Positions 24,590 through 35,643 are shown, counted from the stretch's first letter. The stretch is DNA of 64,000 bases from Epiperipatus broadwayi (GCA_028023455.1 JAQFVV010000518.1:62001-126000); one strand, 5' to 3'. A program made the numbers and translations. Notes: generated by a model not told the origin, from the letters alone.

Positions 24590-25779
24590 TCAAACTTTTA
24601 ACAATTCATTATAATAAGTTTCAATATTTTTAGTTTTATCTGATGCATATTTACAAAGGTTATCATTTCTAAATAAAAAGGATTTCAAACCTGCCATTTT
24701 ATGTGACATTGGTACTTTTGATTCATATGGAACATATCCTCTTTTTGCTATTGGTTTAAGAGTCATATAGTAATCCAGTTTATCCTTGTTTCTGGTTATC
24801 TTGAGATCTAAAAATTGTATACTCATTAAATTTTCATCTGTTTTAATCCACTTTAAACCCTTTATATTATTTAATTCCTTGAACAAATCTTTAATAGCAT
24901 TTGGCTTTCCACAAACAAAAACATCATCAACATATCGATTGTATAAAATAATATCTTTCTGATAATGATCCTTTTTTAAAATATTTTTTTCATATGTAGA
25001 TATAACAAAATTACATATCTGGGCAACTGTAGGAAGTCCCATCGGCCACCCATTATTTATTTTATAAAATTCATGCTTAAAAATTGCATAAATGTTTCTA
25101 TCAATAAAGTTTAATGTTTCAGTAATAAATTTTATTATTTTAACGTTAACATTTTTTAATTTCAATGCATTCTTAATTATTTCAATAGAAGTCATTCTGT
25201 CAATTAATCCGTACATTTCACTGATATCAAAGGTACAAATTACATCATAATTATTAATTTTACCAACGAAGTCAAATGATGAACATATTGTATACATACC
25301 AAAACCAAGAATTTCTTGTAACATTTTCTCAATTAATTTACATGTTTCATAATAGAAAGCACCCCCAAAATCAATCATTAAACGTAATGGTTCTCTTTCT
25401 TTATGCAATTTTATATTTGAAAATATTCTAGGACATACTGCAGCCGAGGGATAAATTCTATAATAAGTACTATTATCAATTACATTGTTTTTGGCTTTTT
25501 TTTTAATTTTATTCACAAATTGAACATGTAACCTTTCAATATTTACCTTGTTAACCTTTATATAAATAAGAATACTCATTTGAGTAATGTCTTTATTTTC
25601 ATAATCCAATTTTAGTAACAAGCACAGCCATAAGCCTTTATCCTCTTTTATACAAACAAGATTATTTTCAGATGTAAATTTTCTAAATTTAGAAATTTGT
25701 TCATTCCAGTTATTATTTATTGCAAATCCAAAATTCTTTTCTTTTACTTTTTTAACTAAGTCATTGTCAACTTTTGAAA
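24590..25779 (-). pseudogene. PLE reverse transcriptase, N-terminal and core part
   Basis: An uninterrupted frame of about 396 codons, open from the head-to-head junction to a TGA at 24590-24592. The first ATG-independent start is a TTG, so the true N terminus is missing. Motifs in order: KEDKG near the start (typical of the PLE N-terminal region); CTFDISEMYGLID at about 25,225 (RT motif A with catalytic Asp); GWPMGLPTVAQICN near 25,010-25,050; and RYVDDVF near 24,915-24,935 (the catalytic YxDD). The stop is a single G-to-T change (GGA becomes TGA) relative to the other arm. All catalytic RT residues appear kept. Family-level call is secure; the exact PLE lineage is not assigned. Confidence 0.92.
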
Positions 25780-27268
25780 TAATTAAGAATGCATTGAAAT
25801 TAAAAAATGAGAAAATGTTACAAGAAATTTTGGTATGTATACAATACGTTCATCATTTGACTTTGTTGGTAAAATTAATAATGTTGTTATTGATAATTAT
25901 GATGTAATTTGTACCTTTGATATCAGTGAAATGTACGGATTAATTGACAGAATGACTTCTATTGAAATAATTAAGAATGCATTGAAATTAAAAAATGTTA
26001 ACGTTAAAATAATAAAATTTATTACTGAAACATTAAACTTTATTGATAGAAACATTTATGCAATTTTTAAGCATGAATTTTATAAAATGAATAATGGGTG
26101 GCCGATGGGACTTCCTACAGTTGCCCAGATATGTAATTTTGTTATATCTACATAAAAAGAAAATATTTTAAAAAAGGATCATTATCAGAAAGATATTATT
26201 TTATACAATCGATATGTTGATGATGTTTTTGTTTGTGGAAAGCCAAATGCTATTAAAGATTTGTTCAAGGAATTAAATAATATAAAGGGCTTAAAGTGGA
26301 TTAAAACAGATGAAAATTTAATGAGTATACAATTTTTAGATCTTAAGATAACCAGAAACAAGGATAAACTGGATTACTATATGACTCTTAAACCAATAGC
26401 AAAAAGAGGATATATTCCATATGAATCAAAAGTACCAATGTCACATAAAATGGCAGGTTTGAAATCCTTTTTAGTTAGAAATGATAACCTTTGTAAATAT
26501 GCATCAGATAAGACTAAAAATATTGAAACTTATTATAATGAATTGTTAAAAGTTGGATACAATTATGATTCTGTTTATTATGCTATTAAAAATTTTACTT
26601 ATAAATATAAAAATAATAAAAGTGTTAATTCTTCTGATAAAAAATTGTGGATATCAATACCATATATTTCAAATCAACAGGCAAGTTTCATTAAGAAAAT
26701 TTATAAAGGAATATGTGATATTGCATTTTATGCACCACCTACATTAAATAAATTAATAAACAATTCAAAGGATAAAACATTATTTACAAATAAAAATTGT
26801 ATCATTTACAAATGGACATGTGGGTGTGGCCACGGATATATCGGTGAATTGAGATGCACATTGGAAAAAAGAACAAAGGAACCCTTATTGTTATTTAAAA
26901 GGGTTCAAAATACAAAACAAAATTTTAAAAATAATGATAATTTATAAGCTTCTGTCTTTTATGACCATAATAAATCATGTATATATGGTTTCGATTTTAA
27001 TTATAACAACTAAAAAATATAGGAAATTGAAAGAAATAAGAATAAAAGGAAAATTAAAGAGGCGATGTTGATATGTAAATACAAGCAACATTTGGTTAAT
27101 AGGCAAGCAGCAAACATTAAGATCACAGAATTATGGGAAAGCTGACATTTTAAACGTGATAGTTGACAAAGCCACAAGTTGGTTGAAAGCGCTCCTAAGT
27201 GACAGTTATACATATATTTTTATAAGCTTTTAAATACTGTATTTTTAAATATTTATTTATAAATTTGC
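25780..27268 (+). mobile_element. Penelope-like element, plus-strand arm (5' truncated)
   Basis: Inverted partner of the minus arm, joined to it head to head at about 25,779. It starts with scrambled internal RT pieces, then runs collinearly through RT motif A, YVDD, GIY-YIG and the non-coding end, and loses similarity to the left arm near 27,268. The N-terminal third of the RT is missing. Near identity with the other arm implies either a recent inverted insertion event or ongoing homogenisation. The 3' non-coding part (27,010-27,213) gives shadow frames on the opposite strand that are not genes. Confidence 0.92.
25835..26947 (+). pseudogene. PLE RT core plus GIY-YIG endonuclease with one stop
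   Basis: The frame reads FVGKINN, CTFDISEMYGLID (motif A), GWPMGLPTVAQICN, then a TAA at 26153-26155 where the other arm has TAT (Tyr). The same frame then continues through RYVDDVF (about 26,206-26,228), KMAGLKSFL, LWISIPYISNQQ and CIIYKWTCGCGHGYIGEL (GIY-YIG motif) to a stop at 26947. Only one nonsense base therefore interrupts about 370 codons, and the endonuclease region looks intact here. A further C-terminal stretch (ASVFYDHNKSCIYGFDFNYN, then LEIERNKNKRKIKEAM) follows the terminal stop to about 27,150, suggesting that this stop is also secondary. Confidence 0.92.
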
Positions 27269-27679
27269 ATATTGATATATATATATATAAACTAATTAAA
27301 GGAAATATATATATATAAAAAATATAGAAAAAAAATTACTTGTATATAAAATTACTTTAATAGTTCAATCAGAGGACTGGTGTTTTCATCAAAAAGAAAA
27401 AAAAATATCTTTCTGAAGTTAAAATCATAATACTCATTTCTGTATAAATATTAAAGAGTGTGTGTGTGAACATTCATACTTTATCAAGCTAAATCATTAA
27501 CGAGAAATAGCAACAAACCAATGGAATTATTTAATAGAAAAAATTATTTTCAGAGTTAGTTACATATTGTGATGAAAACCATACAGTATTGATGAAAGAC
27601 CAAATTACACACACACAGTATTATTATATAAGATTTAAAATATACTGACATTGGAACAAAAACACTTTTATTTTTGTAA

Positions 27680-28390
27680 ATATGAAAGTTAGAAAAGTAG
27701 GACTAAAGATAAATGTTAAAAAGACTAAGGTAATGTTCAATGGATTTTCTCAAAATATAAAAATAAAGATTGATTATGATGAGTTAAAGAAGTTAACAGC
27801 TACAAATACCTTGGCCAGATTATTAATACAGATAGAAATATAATGGATGAAATTAATCATAAAATTAAACTCGGTTGGAGTGCTTTTGGTAGAAATAACT
27901 TGATACTAAAAAGAAATATCCCTATGTGTTTGAAAAGGAAGGTTTTTAATAAGTGTGTTTTATCAATTCTTACTTATGGATCTGTGGCTTGGAAACTTAA
28001 TAGAAGAGCAATACAGAGATATTAGACCATTCAAAAAGTATGGAGAGATGCATGTTAGGAGTAACAAGAAGAGATCGAAAACACAATATATGGGTAAGAG
28101 AACAAACAGGGGTTACTGACCTCATTGAAAAAAATAAAAGAATGAAGTGGAGTTGGGCTTGACATATTGCTAGAAGATATGATAATAGACGAACAATTGA
28201 AATCTTAAAGTGAATTCCAAGAGATTGTAAAAGACCCAGAAATAAATCACATGTGAGATGGATGGATGAAATAAGAAAGTGTGCAGGGGAGATGTGGTGA
28301 AGAGAAGCTAAAGTTCGGAGAAGATTGATTGAACTTGGAGAAACCTTCATCCTATAGTGGATTGATAATGGTTGATGATGATGATGAATC
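27680..28390 (+). mobile_element. 5'-truncated RTE-type LINE with TGA-repeat tail
   Basis: The C-terminal part of an RTE-clade ORF2. VGLKINVKKTKVM is followed, after a frame shift, by YLGQIINTDRNIMDEINHKI and LSILTYGSVAW (27,843-28,025), the usual RTE order of YLG.., LxxArSAF and LxYGxExW. The element then decays through stops (frames read KRMKWSWA and WIDNG), and ends with GGTTGATGATGATGATGA. A TGA-repeat 3' end is characteristic of RTE elements. It lies between the PLE end and the outer inverted repeat, which helps explain why the right side is longer. The minus-strand frame 27997-28392 is a shadow. Confidence 0.9.
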
Positions 28391-29644
28391 ACAGTTATTT
28401 AAATGAAACCAACAAAATCAATTAATTATACATTTAACTATAAATAAGTTTTAATTAATAATTTAAAAAAATATTTTGGAAATATTTAATCTTGTTTACA
28501 ATTAATGTTATATTTCCCCCAGTTATCTTTGCACATTCCTCTTAGACTTTAATGAAATAAATCTTTATAATTATAAGAGAATATTTTTACTTATTTCTTG
28601 TTCAACTTTCAGCATGTTTAAATCATCTGTTCGTAATCCAGCAACCAGTTAATCAAAAATCAAACAACACTTTAAAGTAAAGCATAGTTATATTACTATA
28701 TATGAGTCATCTTTTACACAATGTTTTCTTTTTAAAATATAATAATTCAATTCTAATAATCTGCTTACCAACAGAATAATGGATGATAAAAACAAATTTG
28801 TAATAAATAAAAACACCAAACAATATTAAAAAATTATATTTATAAATATTTAAAAAAACTCATCAAATCTGCATTTTAGTAATACAAATATACATTAAAA
28901 AAAACGGCACACACTATAGATTTCATATCAGTTTATCCACAACACTTTCACTATTTACAATATTCACAGGATAGATTAAGTTTGATAAACTCTTCTTTAT
29001 AATTAAGAAATTGTGCAATTGTTGAATATGGTCTGATGATAAATTTACATGTTCAAGTTATTTCCAAATGTTATAGCCATCCTGTAGGTGGCATATTTAA
29101 TATATTTTTTTCTTTCTGATGAAAACTAGTTCTCTGGTTGAAATATTAGTAAAATACATATATATACACACAAATGAATAAACTTATTACCATTCTTATT
29201 TTTTTATGCATTTACAAAACAGTCTAAAAAATATTTTTAATCATAATTCTAAAGATTCCAATAACCAGCAATACTTATTTCCCTGCAATTGTCCTACACC
29301 TTTAGTCAATTTTATAAATTTATGTAAATTTTCTTGAATATTCTAAGTTTTATAGCATTTTTCCCCTTGTAATTTGTAACATATTTTATTACCTGAATAT
29401 TTTTTTCACAATTCATTCTATGACAATTATCTAAAAAGTATATATAAGGGTTAATTTTATATCCTTTCTGATAATTGCTCTATCATACTCATCACCTCTT
29501 TTAATGGGGAAATGGAGAAATGGATGTTGTTCGATTATTAGAAGCTCATTACAATATATTGTAAATATATATATAAAATAACGATGTAGTAAGTTTATTT
29601 CTTTTTTATACATATATATGTATATTACTAATTATATTTATTAT
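28391..29644. other. AT-rich spacer, nothing recognised
   Basis: No coding motif. Together with the RTE LINE it makes up the 2.4 kb found only on the right side of the inverted structure, so it may be part of an insertion. Confidence 0.4.
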
Positions 29645-29815
29645 ACTATAATGTCAATTTGATGGAGTTGTTGTGGAGTAGTTGGTCATGTGATTATAAA
29701 AAAGAAACAATCTTGACCATACTCCAATAAAGAATGAAAGTCTGGTTAGATGTATTAAGTAATTTTTTTTATTTAAATTTAGTAGTCTATTTCAATTTTG
29801 ACAAATACTTTGAAG
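29645..29815 (+). repeat. Outer inverted repeat, right copy (partner 23640-23815)
   Basis: Reverse complement of the left copy with moderate divergence. The block AGTTGGTCATGTGATTA resembles an A-box context of a tRNA, so the unit could be an old SINE, but no B-box is visible. The divergence between these copies is clearly larger than between the PLE arms, so they are older. Confidence 0.8.
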
Positions 29816-29981
29816 TACAACTAGATCATTCTGATTTTTAATCACATAGAGACATTAAATATTTCATACATTGAAAAAAAAATAACAAATAGAATATTTT
29901 TTAAATTATAGTGCACAGATATATAAAGTGTAATTTGTGTGAAATATGATACATATATATGTGCAAACAGATATATATATA

Positions 29982-30925
29982 TCTGGCTTGCTAGGCTGAG
30001 TTTGAAGACTTTACCGGTCTGAAAAATTCACGCTTGCAATCTGATAGAAACGTTTTGCATAAACACTTGAGAGTCATGTTTTAGATCTAGTTTCTATACT
30101 CTATCCCCCACTGAGAGACAAACACTTAAATCACTGATCTGTGACAAATGAAAGAGGTAGTTAATTTCTGACTCTTTTTCGTTTATGTAAAACAAATCTT
30201 ACACTTGTTCTTTTGTATAGCACCATCTTTGAACATAAATAACAAATAGCAGTTACTGATTAACTTTTTTTGTTTTTCATAAATGTACTTTAAAGTTTTC
30301 TTCAATGATATATATTGCAGAAACTTTGATTATATTGATTCTAACTAGATCAGACCCATATAAATATTTCTAGTGAGTTTGAAGACTTTCCTCTGAAAAA
30401 TTATCTTAATCTGATAGAAACGTTTTCATAAACACTTGAGATATTTTTAACTAGTTTTATACTCTATCCCCCACTGAGGAAAAACAGCTTAAATCAGATT
30501 GGGGGTGAGCAAATGAAAGAGGTAGTTAATTTCTGACTCTTTTTTGTTTATGTAAAACAAATCTTAACTTTTTTTTGTATAGCGCATCTTTTGAACATAA
30601 ATAACAAGGATAGCAGTTATGTGATTAACTTTTTTTTTTTCATAAAGTACCTTTAAAGTTTTCTTCAATGATATATATTCAAAACTTTATTATATGGATC
30701 TAACTGAGATCAGACCATATAAAATCTGGCTTGCTAGGCGGTTTGAAGACTTCGGTCTGAAATCACGTTGCAACTGATAGAAACGTTTTGAAAACCTTGG
30801 GCGTGTTTTAGCTGTTCTACCACCCCCCGAGGGGCAAACGGAAACGCACTGGGGGGAGCAAAGAAGGGGATTCATTTGTTTGAAAACAACTTCCTGTTCG
30901 GGTTGGGTTGCATATATATATATGC
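29982..30925 (+). repeat. Three tandem copies of a unit of about 370 bp, eroding left to right
   Basis: Unit 1 (29,982-30,364), unit 2 (30,365-30,723) and a shortened unit 3 (30,724-30,925) share GTTTGAAGACTT, GATAGAAACGTTTT and further blocks. Units 1 and 2 also share TATACTCTATCCCCCACTGA and GAGGTAGTTAATTTCTGACT. Unit 2 has lost many 1-4 base pieces. Unit 3 has lost most of the unit and gained G/C runs such as CCACCCCCCGAGGGGC. The 80-codon minus frame at 30690-30932 lies over unit 3 and is not a gene. Either ordinary decay or consensus error in the assembly could explain the pattern. Confidence 0.9.
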
Positions 30926-31067
30926 CTGACAATATAAAATATTATAGTTATTTAATATTACTTTGTTTTATTTTTATATGTCAGATCATAATAATAATGT
31001 ATTAACATTAAATAAAACTATTCAGGAGTTAAAATTTAAAAAAGTACTATACTTGCTGGGTTTTTTT

Positions 31068-31152
31068 TCATGTGTCATAGCATCGGCTGGGAAGCGAACC
31101 TGCTAACCTGGGACAACTGCTTGTAAGGCAGATGTGCTGACTTCTTGACCAC
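31068..31152 (-). mobile_element. Short tRNA-derived SINE, copy 3
   Basis: Minus-strand member of the same family: GCATTGGTGGTCAAG, B-box GGTTCGCTTCC and GCTATGACACATG followed by an A run (read on the minus strand). Its anticodon arm is CTGCC-TTACAA-GCAG with a normal 7-nt loop, CTTACAA. This would give a UAC (Val-type) anticodon in the ancestral tRNA. Flanks share ACTTGCTG with poly(T), an imperfect target duplication. The 66-codon frame at 31075-31275 crosses it and is not a gene. Confidence 0.9.
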
Positions 31153-31539
31153 CAATGCTGGACTACTTGCTGTTTTTTCTCTACAGGTTTTAGCTACTTT
31201 TGCATTTTTCTGAAACAGGAAAAAAAAAATAAAGGTTTTCAAATTTATTTTCACCCACAAACGTTTGCTGCTCATGACATTTCTTTTGTTATTAAAACCA
31301 AAGGAAAGTAATATTTTTCCTCCAATAAAAAATTTTTTTTTTGCATTTTTTTAATATTAGAGTTATTGTTTTTAAACGTATTTTGTCACAATAAATATTT
31401 TATTCATCATCCAATTTATTGTATGTATGCATTATAGGTATATATAAAAATATCAGTATCAGGACTTATTTCTCTACCTAGCTTATAGACGATCTTAAAT
31501 TATATGATGCCAAAAGATTAATCCAGTGGTCATTCTTTC

Positions 31540-31860
31540 ATTAGCATAATCAGGAGTCTTCTTCCATGTTTCACAGAATTTCCATGGGAGATCGAGGTCT
31601 GTATAGATATTGAACTTACATCCATAAACATATTGGTGAAATACTTTGGCAGCAAAGGTGATTATTAATCTTTAATATTTTCTTATCCAAATGGCTGCAA
31701 TTTTTTTCTGCTGCTACTAATGTTCTGGATGCATACATAATAGAATGTTTACCTCCTTAGCAATGATGTGATATAACAGCATGTACATCATATTAAAAAG
31801 CATCTGTTATTACTAGCATTGCTTGGTCATTGTGGTAATAAGCAAAAAGTTGATTAGAGG
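31540..31860 (-). pseudogene. Gypsy RNase H relic
   Basis: YDVHAVISHHC, MYASRTLVAAEKN and KVFHQYVYGCKFNIYTD match, in order, the Gypsy RNase H motifs YGxGAVLSH, YASRTLxxAExNYS and FxxYLYGRxFxxxTDHxPL. A frame shift and stops are present. It follows RT as expected in gag-pol. Confidence 0.85.
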
Positions 31861-31999
31861 TTAGTAAATTTTTATCCTTCTTGAATGCTTTATTATGCTC
31901 TACTCATCATTTACATTGCTGTTTCTTTTTTAACAATATAAATGCACCTCTAAATATGATGTGCCTTCCAGGAGTCTCTCAAAAAATTAAGTGATTTCA

Positions 32000-32799
32000 A
32001 AAATGCTTGAAAGGCATTATCATTTTTTTTGGTTTAGTAGCATTCTTATTAGTTTTTCCCTTTTCTGAGTTGGGTATATGCATCTATTGTTTATGATATG
32101 TCTTTAAATTTGATTTCAGTGGTGGACCAAATACACTTCAAAGTGTTTAATCTTGCACCAATGTTTTTCTAGTTAAGCACAAACTTCATACATGCAAACT
32201 GATAATTCATTCTCAGTTTCAGTAGTTAATAAGATGCTAATGTGATAAAGAATAACTCCATCCATCCTTTGTAACATACAATTCATTTAAACATAAAATA
32301 CAGTCCATACTATTCTTACAGGATATTAATAATTTGTTGCACTTAAATAATTCCATATGAATACAAAAATTCAGCCACTGTGTTCATTTCAGAAATTTGA
32401 TGATACGTGGAATTTAAATTGATTTTAGCAAAGTATGTCACTTTCTGTAATGATGTCAAGATCTCACATATACTGTGATCAGAATAATCTTGTATACTGA
32501 TATATTTTTTTAGTGTTATATGATAGTTGCTACATAGACAAATTGACCCATCAAATTTTACAATTATGACTTCTATTGCCTATGAAGCCTCTTTTAACCA
32601 ACTCTTGAATTGTTTGTTTCACATTGGACACTAATGCAAAAGCAACCTTCCACAGTCTGCATGCATATTTCACTAATTCAATGTTAACTAGCCATGTGAT
32701 GAATTCTTCTGGGCTTGATTTAAATAAGTATAAAAACATTCTTGGATCTCTGACTCCGACTGTACTTATTTTATCCAAATTTCTAAAGGTTAAAAACAA
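32000..32799 (-). pseudogene. Gypsy reverse transcriptase relic
   Basis: Begins with ACRLWKVAFALVSNVKQTIQ and ELVKRGFIGN, the usual entry to the RT domain. DGSICLCSNYHITL (about 32,520-32,560) and FAKINLNSTYHQISEMN (about 32,390-32,440) follow, matching DGxxRxCxDYRxLN and F(S/A)KxDLxxAYxQ. The motif A aspartate is Asn here (KINL), and the YxDD box reads RMDGVIL with Asp to Gly, so both catalytic sites are lost. GARLNTLKC fits the later GLxLxxxKC motif. Open from 32799 to 32551, then broken. Confidence 0.85.
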
Positions 32800-33179
32800 T
32801 TTCTATCAATATTGGACTAAAATTTATTTCACTATATAAAGAAATGGATATTTAACTCTTGAATTAACTTTAACTATTCCATGTAATTACCATCTTGTTT
32901 TCATTTATGTTGATCACTATCATAACAGTGTTTTCTAACTTTATATTCCTTTTGCTTTTCTTTATAATATTTGTCCAATCATTTTGCAATATTAAATACA
33001 GTCATTCTCATTGTTTATTTCTATCTTTACTATTTGTTTAAAGGCATGAACATCCAACATAATATGATTATTATCCAAATTGTTTACCTTTTTAATGCTA
33101 GTTTCTCTTTTGCTCATCCCTGCCCTTGATTTAGAGTCCAGACATACCATATTTTTAGTTTTTTCTCTGTGCTAAAAGA

Positions 33180-33290
33180 CAAACTTATGATAAATGTCCA
33201 ATATTTTTACAAACATGATATCATTCTTTTATAAATTTACAGGCTTTCTTTAAACAATGTTTCTCACTATAGTAATAAAATATCCAGCAT
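33180..33290 (-). pseudogene. Gypsy CCHC zinc-knuckle pair
   Basis: The frame reads YYSEKHCLKKACKF, one stop, then HVCKNIGHLS, a stop, and VCLLAQRK. This fits two consecutive CCHC knuckles (CxxC, four residues, H, four residues, C) as found at the end of Gypsy gag. The first knuckle has lost at least one cysteine. Confidence 0.7.
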
Positions 33291-33870
33291 TGGATGTACT
33301 TTTGCAATGTAAAATTTCACTTTCCACTTTATTTACAGTCATTGGAGTTTTCTCTGTGTCTGTAATATTTTGGAGTTCCACAAGGATGTTTTAGTACTGC
33401 TTCATAAGATAAACAATTTTTATCACATTTGTATAATTATATCATTTCACTCAGCAGAATTTTTCTGAGCTCAGTGTCATTCATTCCTCATAATAATTTG
33501 TTGAGCAAAATGTCATCCAGCTCAATTTTGAAGTTGCATTCTTTAGCAAGTGTTCATAATCCCATATGTGATTCTAAAATTTCTTTCATATTGCCTGGTG
33601 TTAGCTTCTAAATCTGAGGTTTGATATCAGTTTCATTGTCAAAGATTTAAAATACTTGTTAACTTTTCTTTTAATTTCAGATATGGCACTTCTTCAAGAG
33701 CATCTGGCTTGCAGAGTTGGATGGCTACTTTCTGTAACTTTTTTCCAGATGTTCACATTAATGTTACTAGTTTTTTGTCATCCATGTTATTGTTCATTAT
33801 CATACATCTTTCTACTTGCTCCATGCACATTTCCCAGTCCACTGCAATTGTTTAAATTAAATTCACTTTA
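33290..33870 (-). pseudogene. Gypsy gag-like region
   Basis: WEMCMEQVERCM, then GKKLQKVAIQLCKPDA, match the gag pattern WxxYxERxExYF...G...L...LxxP. Further on, ECNFKIELDDILL and GMNDTELRKILLSE match the conserved segment before the zinc knuckles. Several stops interrupt it. Gag would form the cytoplasmic capsid particle; this copy cannot. Confidence 0.75.
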
Positions 33871-34149
33871 CTAATGGTACTGATTTACAGTGCCACTTTC
33901 TTTTTTGTGAATCTGCTGCCATGTTCTATTAATGTATATGAATTTATAAATGTAGAGATGAACTAATCTGCTATACCTAAACAACTTTTCAGTTTTAGCC
34001 TAGTTTTACACAAAATGTTGACTGTACCAAAGTATTGTATATTTATGAATATTATTGACAATACTAGCTGATGTGATGTGATGTACTGTAGCTTCTCTTT
34101 AAATGAAGTCAAGAATCTCTCAGCAATTATGCCCAGAAAAATCTGTTAG

Positions 34150-35643
34150 CTACTTTATTTTACATTCCCCAGTAGAATTTTTTCCACATTCTGCTCCACT
34201 CCATTTCCACAACATAATTTTTGTCAACTCTATGGTCTTTATATCTAAATATTCCTTATATTTTCCCAAACCCAACATAAAAACCAATAATTCACTTTCT
34301 GTATAATCACTTTTTTTATATTTATTCTTCCATAACTTCATTATATGTGCACTTTCTGTTTTCAAGCATTTACATTCAATTAACAGATGCCTAATATTTT
34401 TTATTCCTTCCTTACATAATTTATATACTAAATCACCCATATTTTTCCATTTACATGTATATTCTTTTCTTGCTAAAAGATCCATTCGAGCCTTAAACAA
34501 TAAACTACTTTCCTTATTATTATCATATATTAACTCGCACCTAATATTCTATTTATTTCTATATGTATTTAAACTCTTTTTACCCTCTATACTAGTTCTC
34601 CCTCTCTCTAACTCCCTATTCATTATTAATAAATCTATTCTTTTATCCCATTACTGACCACTACAACACTTAACAATCCTCCTAACACAATCATCCCATC
34701 GTTTGTACAAATATACTGATATAAATTCTTTATCCAAATATTTTGCATACCACATTACCTTTTTCATCCATCTTGTTGCCTGCTCTTTACTCATAACCCA
34801 ATTAAATACTATTTTGGCTATACTTTTACTATCCATATAACTGCAATCTACCAAACATTTCATTTTACTTTTTGCATCTATCATATGAAAACTTGACCAT
34901 TCCAATTTTTCTTGAATTTCCTCTCTTGCTATCCATACATCTGCATCCAATACATGTCTTCCTACTTTCCTTTGAACTTTTTCTAAGTAATTTAATATCC
35001 TTTTAGTAAGACATAATGCATCATATTATCATATGTTAATCCTGCTACTGCAATTCCCTTTCATATAATTCTTGCTACATCATATTTATTATATGAAAAT
35101 GCTGTTAATTTGTTTATCAATCCCTTTCTTTTCTTTGTTTCATTTATCTTTTTTTTTCTCCTATTCATCCAAATAATTTTTCTGATTAATTAAAATAATT
35201 CCCAAATAATTCCCAAATAACTATATCTATTCACCACACTTAACTTAATATCTCCCAATAAAAATTCTACATCTTCTCTTTCGCCAGTATTAACCATCAT
35301 TATATTTGATTTTTCTTCACTAAATTTAATCCCTATCTTTTTACCCACCCTTGCACATGTCCTCAGCATAACTTCCATATCTTCTCTTCTTTCTGCACAC
35401 AAAAATATATAAACCACAAAAAAGACCTGACAAAATATATACTCTTTTACTACCTATTAATGGTATCTCTATCCCTTTTTCTAATCTTTCTATTGCTCTT
35501 TCCATTTCACTCAAATACAACACAAACAAAATTGGTGACATAGAGCATCCTTGCCTTAGTCCTACCCCATTTTAACTTTAACTGATTCTATATTCTCTAA
35601 TTTATATATTGTGCCCTTTTCTATAGGTCAGTAATAGTTTATA
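34150..35643 (-). pseudogene. LINE RT, C-terminal half, and C-terminal domain
   Basis: GLRQGCSMSPILFVLYL (motif B) at about 35,520-35,575 is followed by the motif C region, which here reads LFCGLYIF, so the FADD catalytic pair is lost. Then come ERREDMEVMLRTCARVG, KFSEEKSNIMM and RYSYLGII (35,190-35,417). Further on are the C-terminal frames 34,651-34,950 (KEQATRWMKKVMWYA) and 34,150-34,500 (YKLCKEGIKNIRHLLIECKC, a CxxC...H...C zinc-like motif). Several frame shifts separate them. The plus-strand frame at 34103-34306 is a shadow. Confidence 0.85.

Larger units (their letters stand above)
23866..25779 (-). mobile_element. Penelope-like element, minus-strand arm
   Basis: Penelope-like retroelements combine a reverse transcriptase related to telomerase RT with a C-terminal GIY-YIG endonuclease. 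This arm runs on the minus strand from the junction at about 25,779 through RT and endonuclease into a non-coding end near 23,866. It is the inverted partner of 25,780-27,268, and the matching parts of the two arms appear nearly identical by eye. It contains a partial tandem duplication of about 28 bp (repeated CATAATTCT block near 23,994-24,035) that the other arm lacks. One nonsense change and one lesion in the endonuclease make it inactive alone. Confidence 0.92.
31460..33880 (-). mobile_element. Decayed Ty3/Gypsy retrotransposon (gag-pol relic, no LTRs seen)
   Basis: Reading right to left on the minus strand: gag core, CCHC zinc knuckles, RT and RNase H, each in the order usual for Ty3/Gypsy. 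The reading frames are broken by many stops. Integrase, protease and LTRs were not recognised, so this is an internal fragment. The style of the tandem zinc knuckles and the RT start resembles the K02A2.6-like Gypsy elements common in invertebrates; that lineage call is inference. Plus-strand frames at 32624-32839, 33429-33611 and 33656-33874 are shadows. Confidence 0.85.

Noticed and set aside
27997-28392. 131-codon minus-strand ORF rich in His/Leu/Ser
   Set aside because: Antisense shadow of the RTE LINE; its His-rich start is the reverse of the TGA-repeat tail.
30040-30060. CTGATAGAAACG in the tandem trio as a hammerhead core
   Set aside because: No room for stem II between CTGAT and GAAAC; conserved in the units but not in hammerhead layout.
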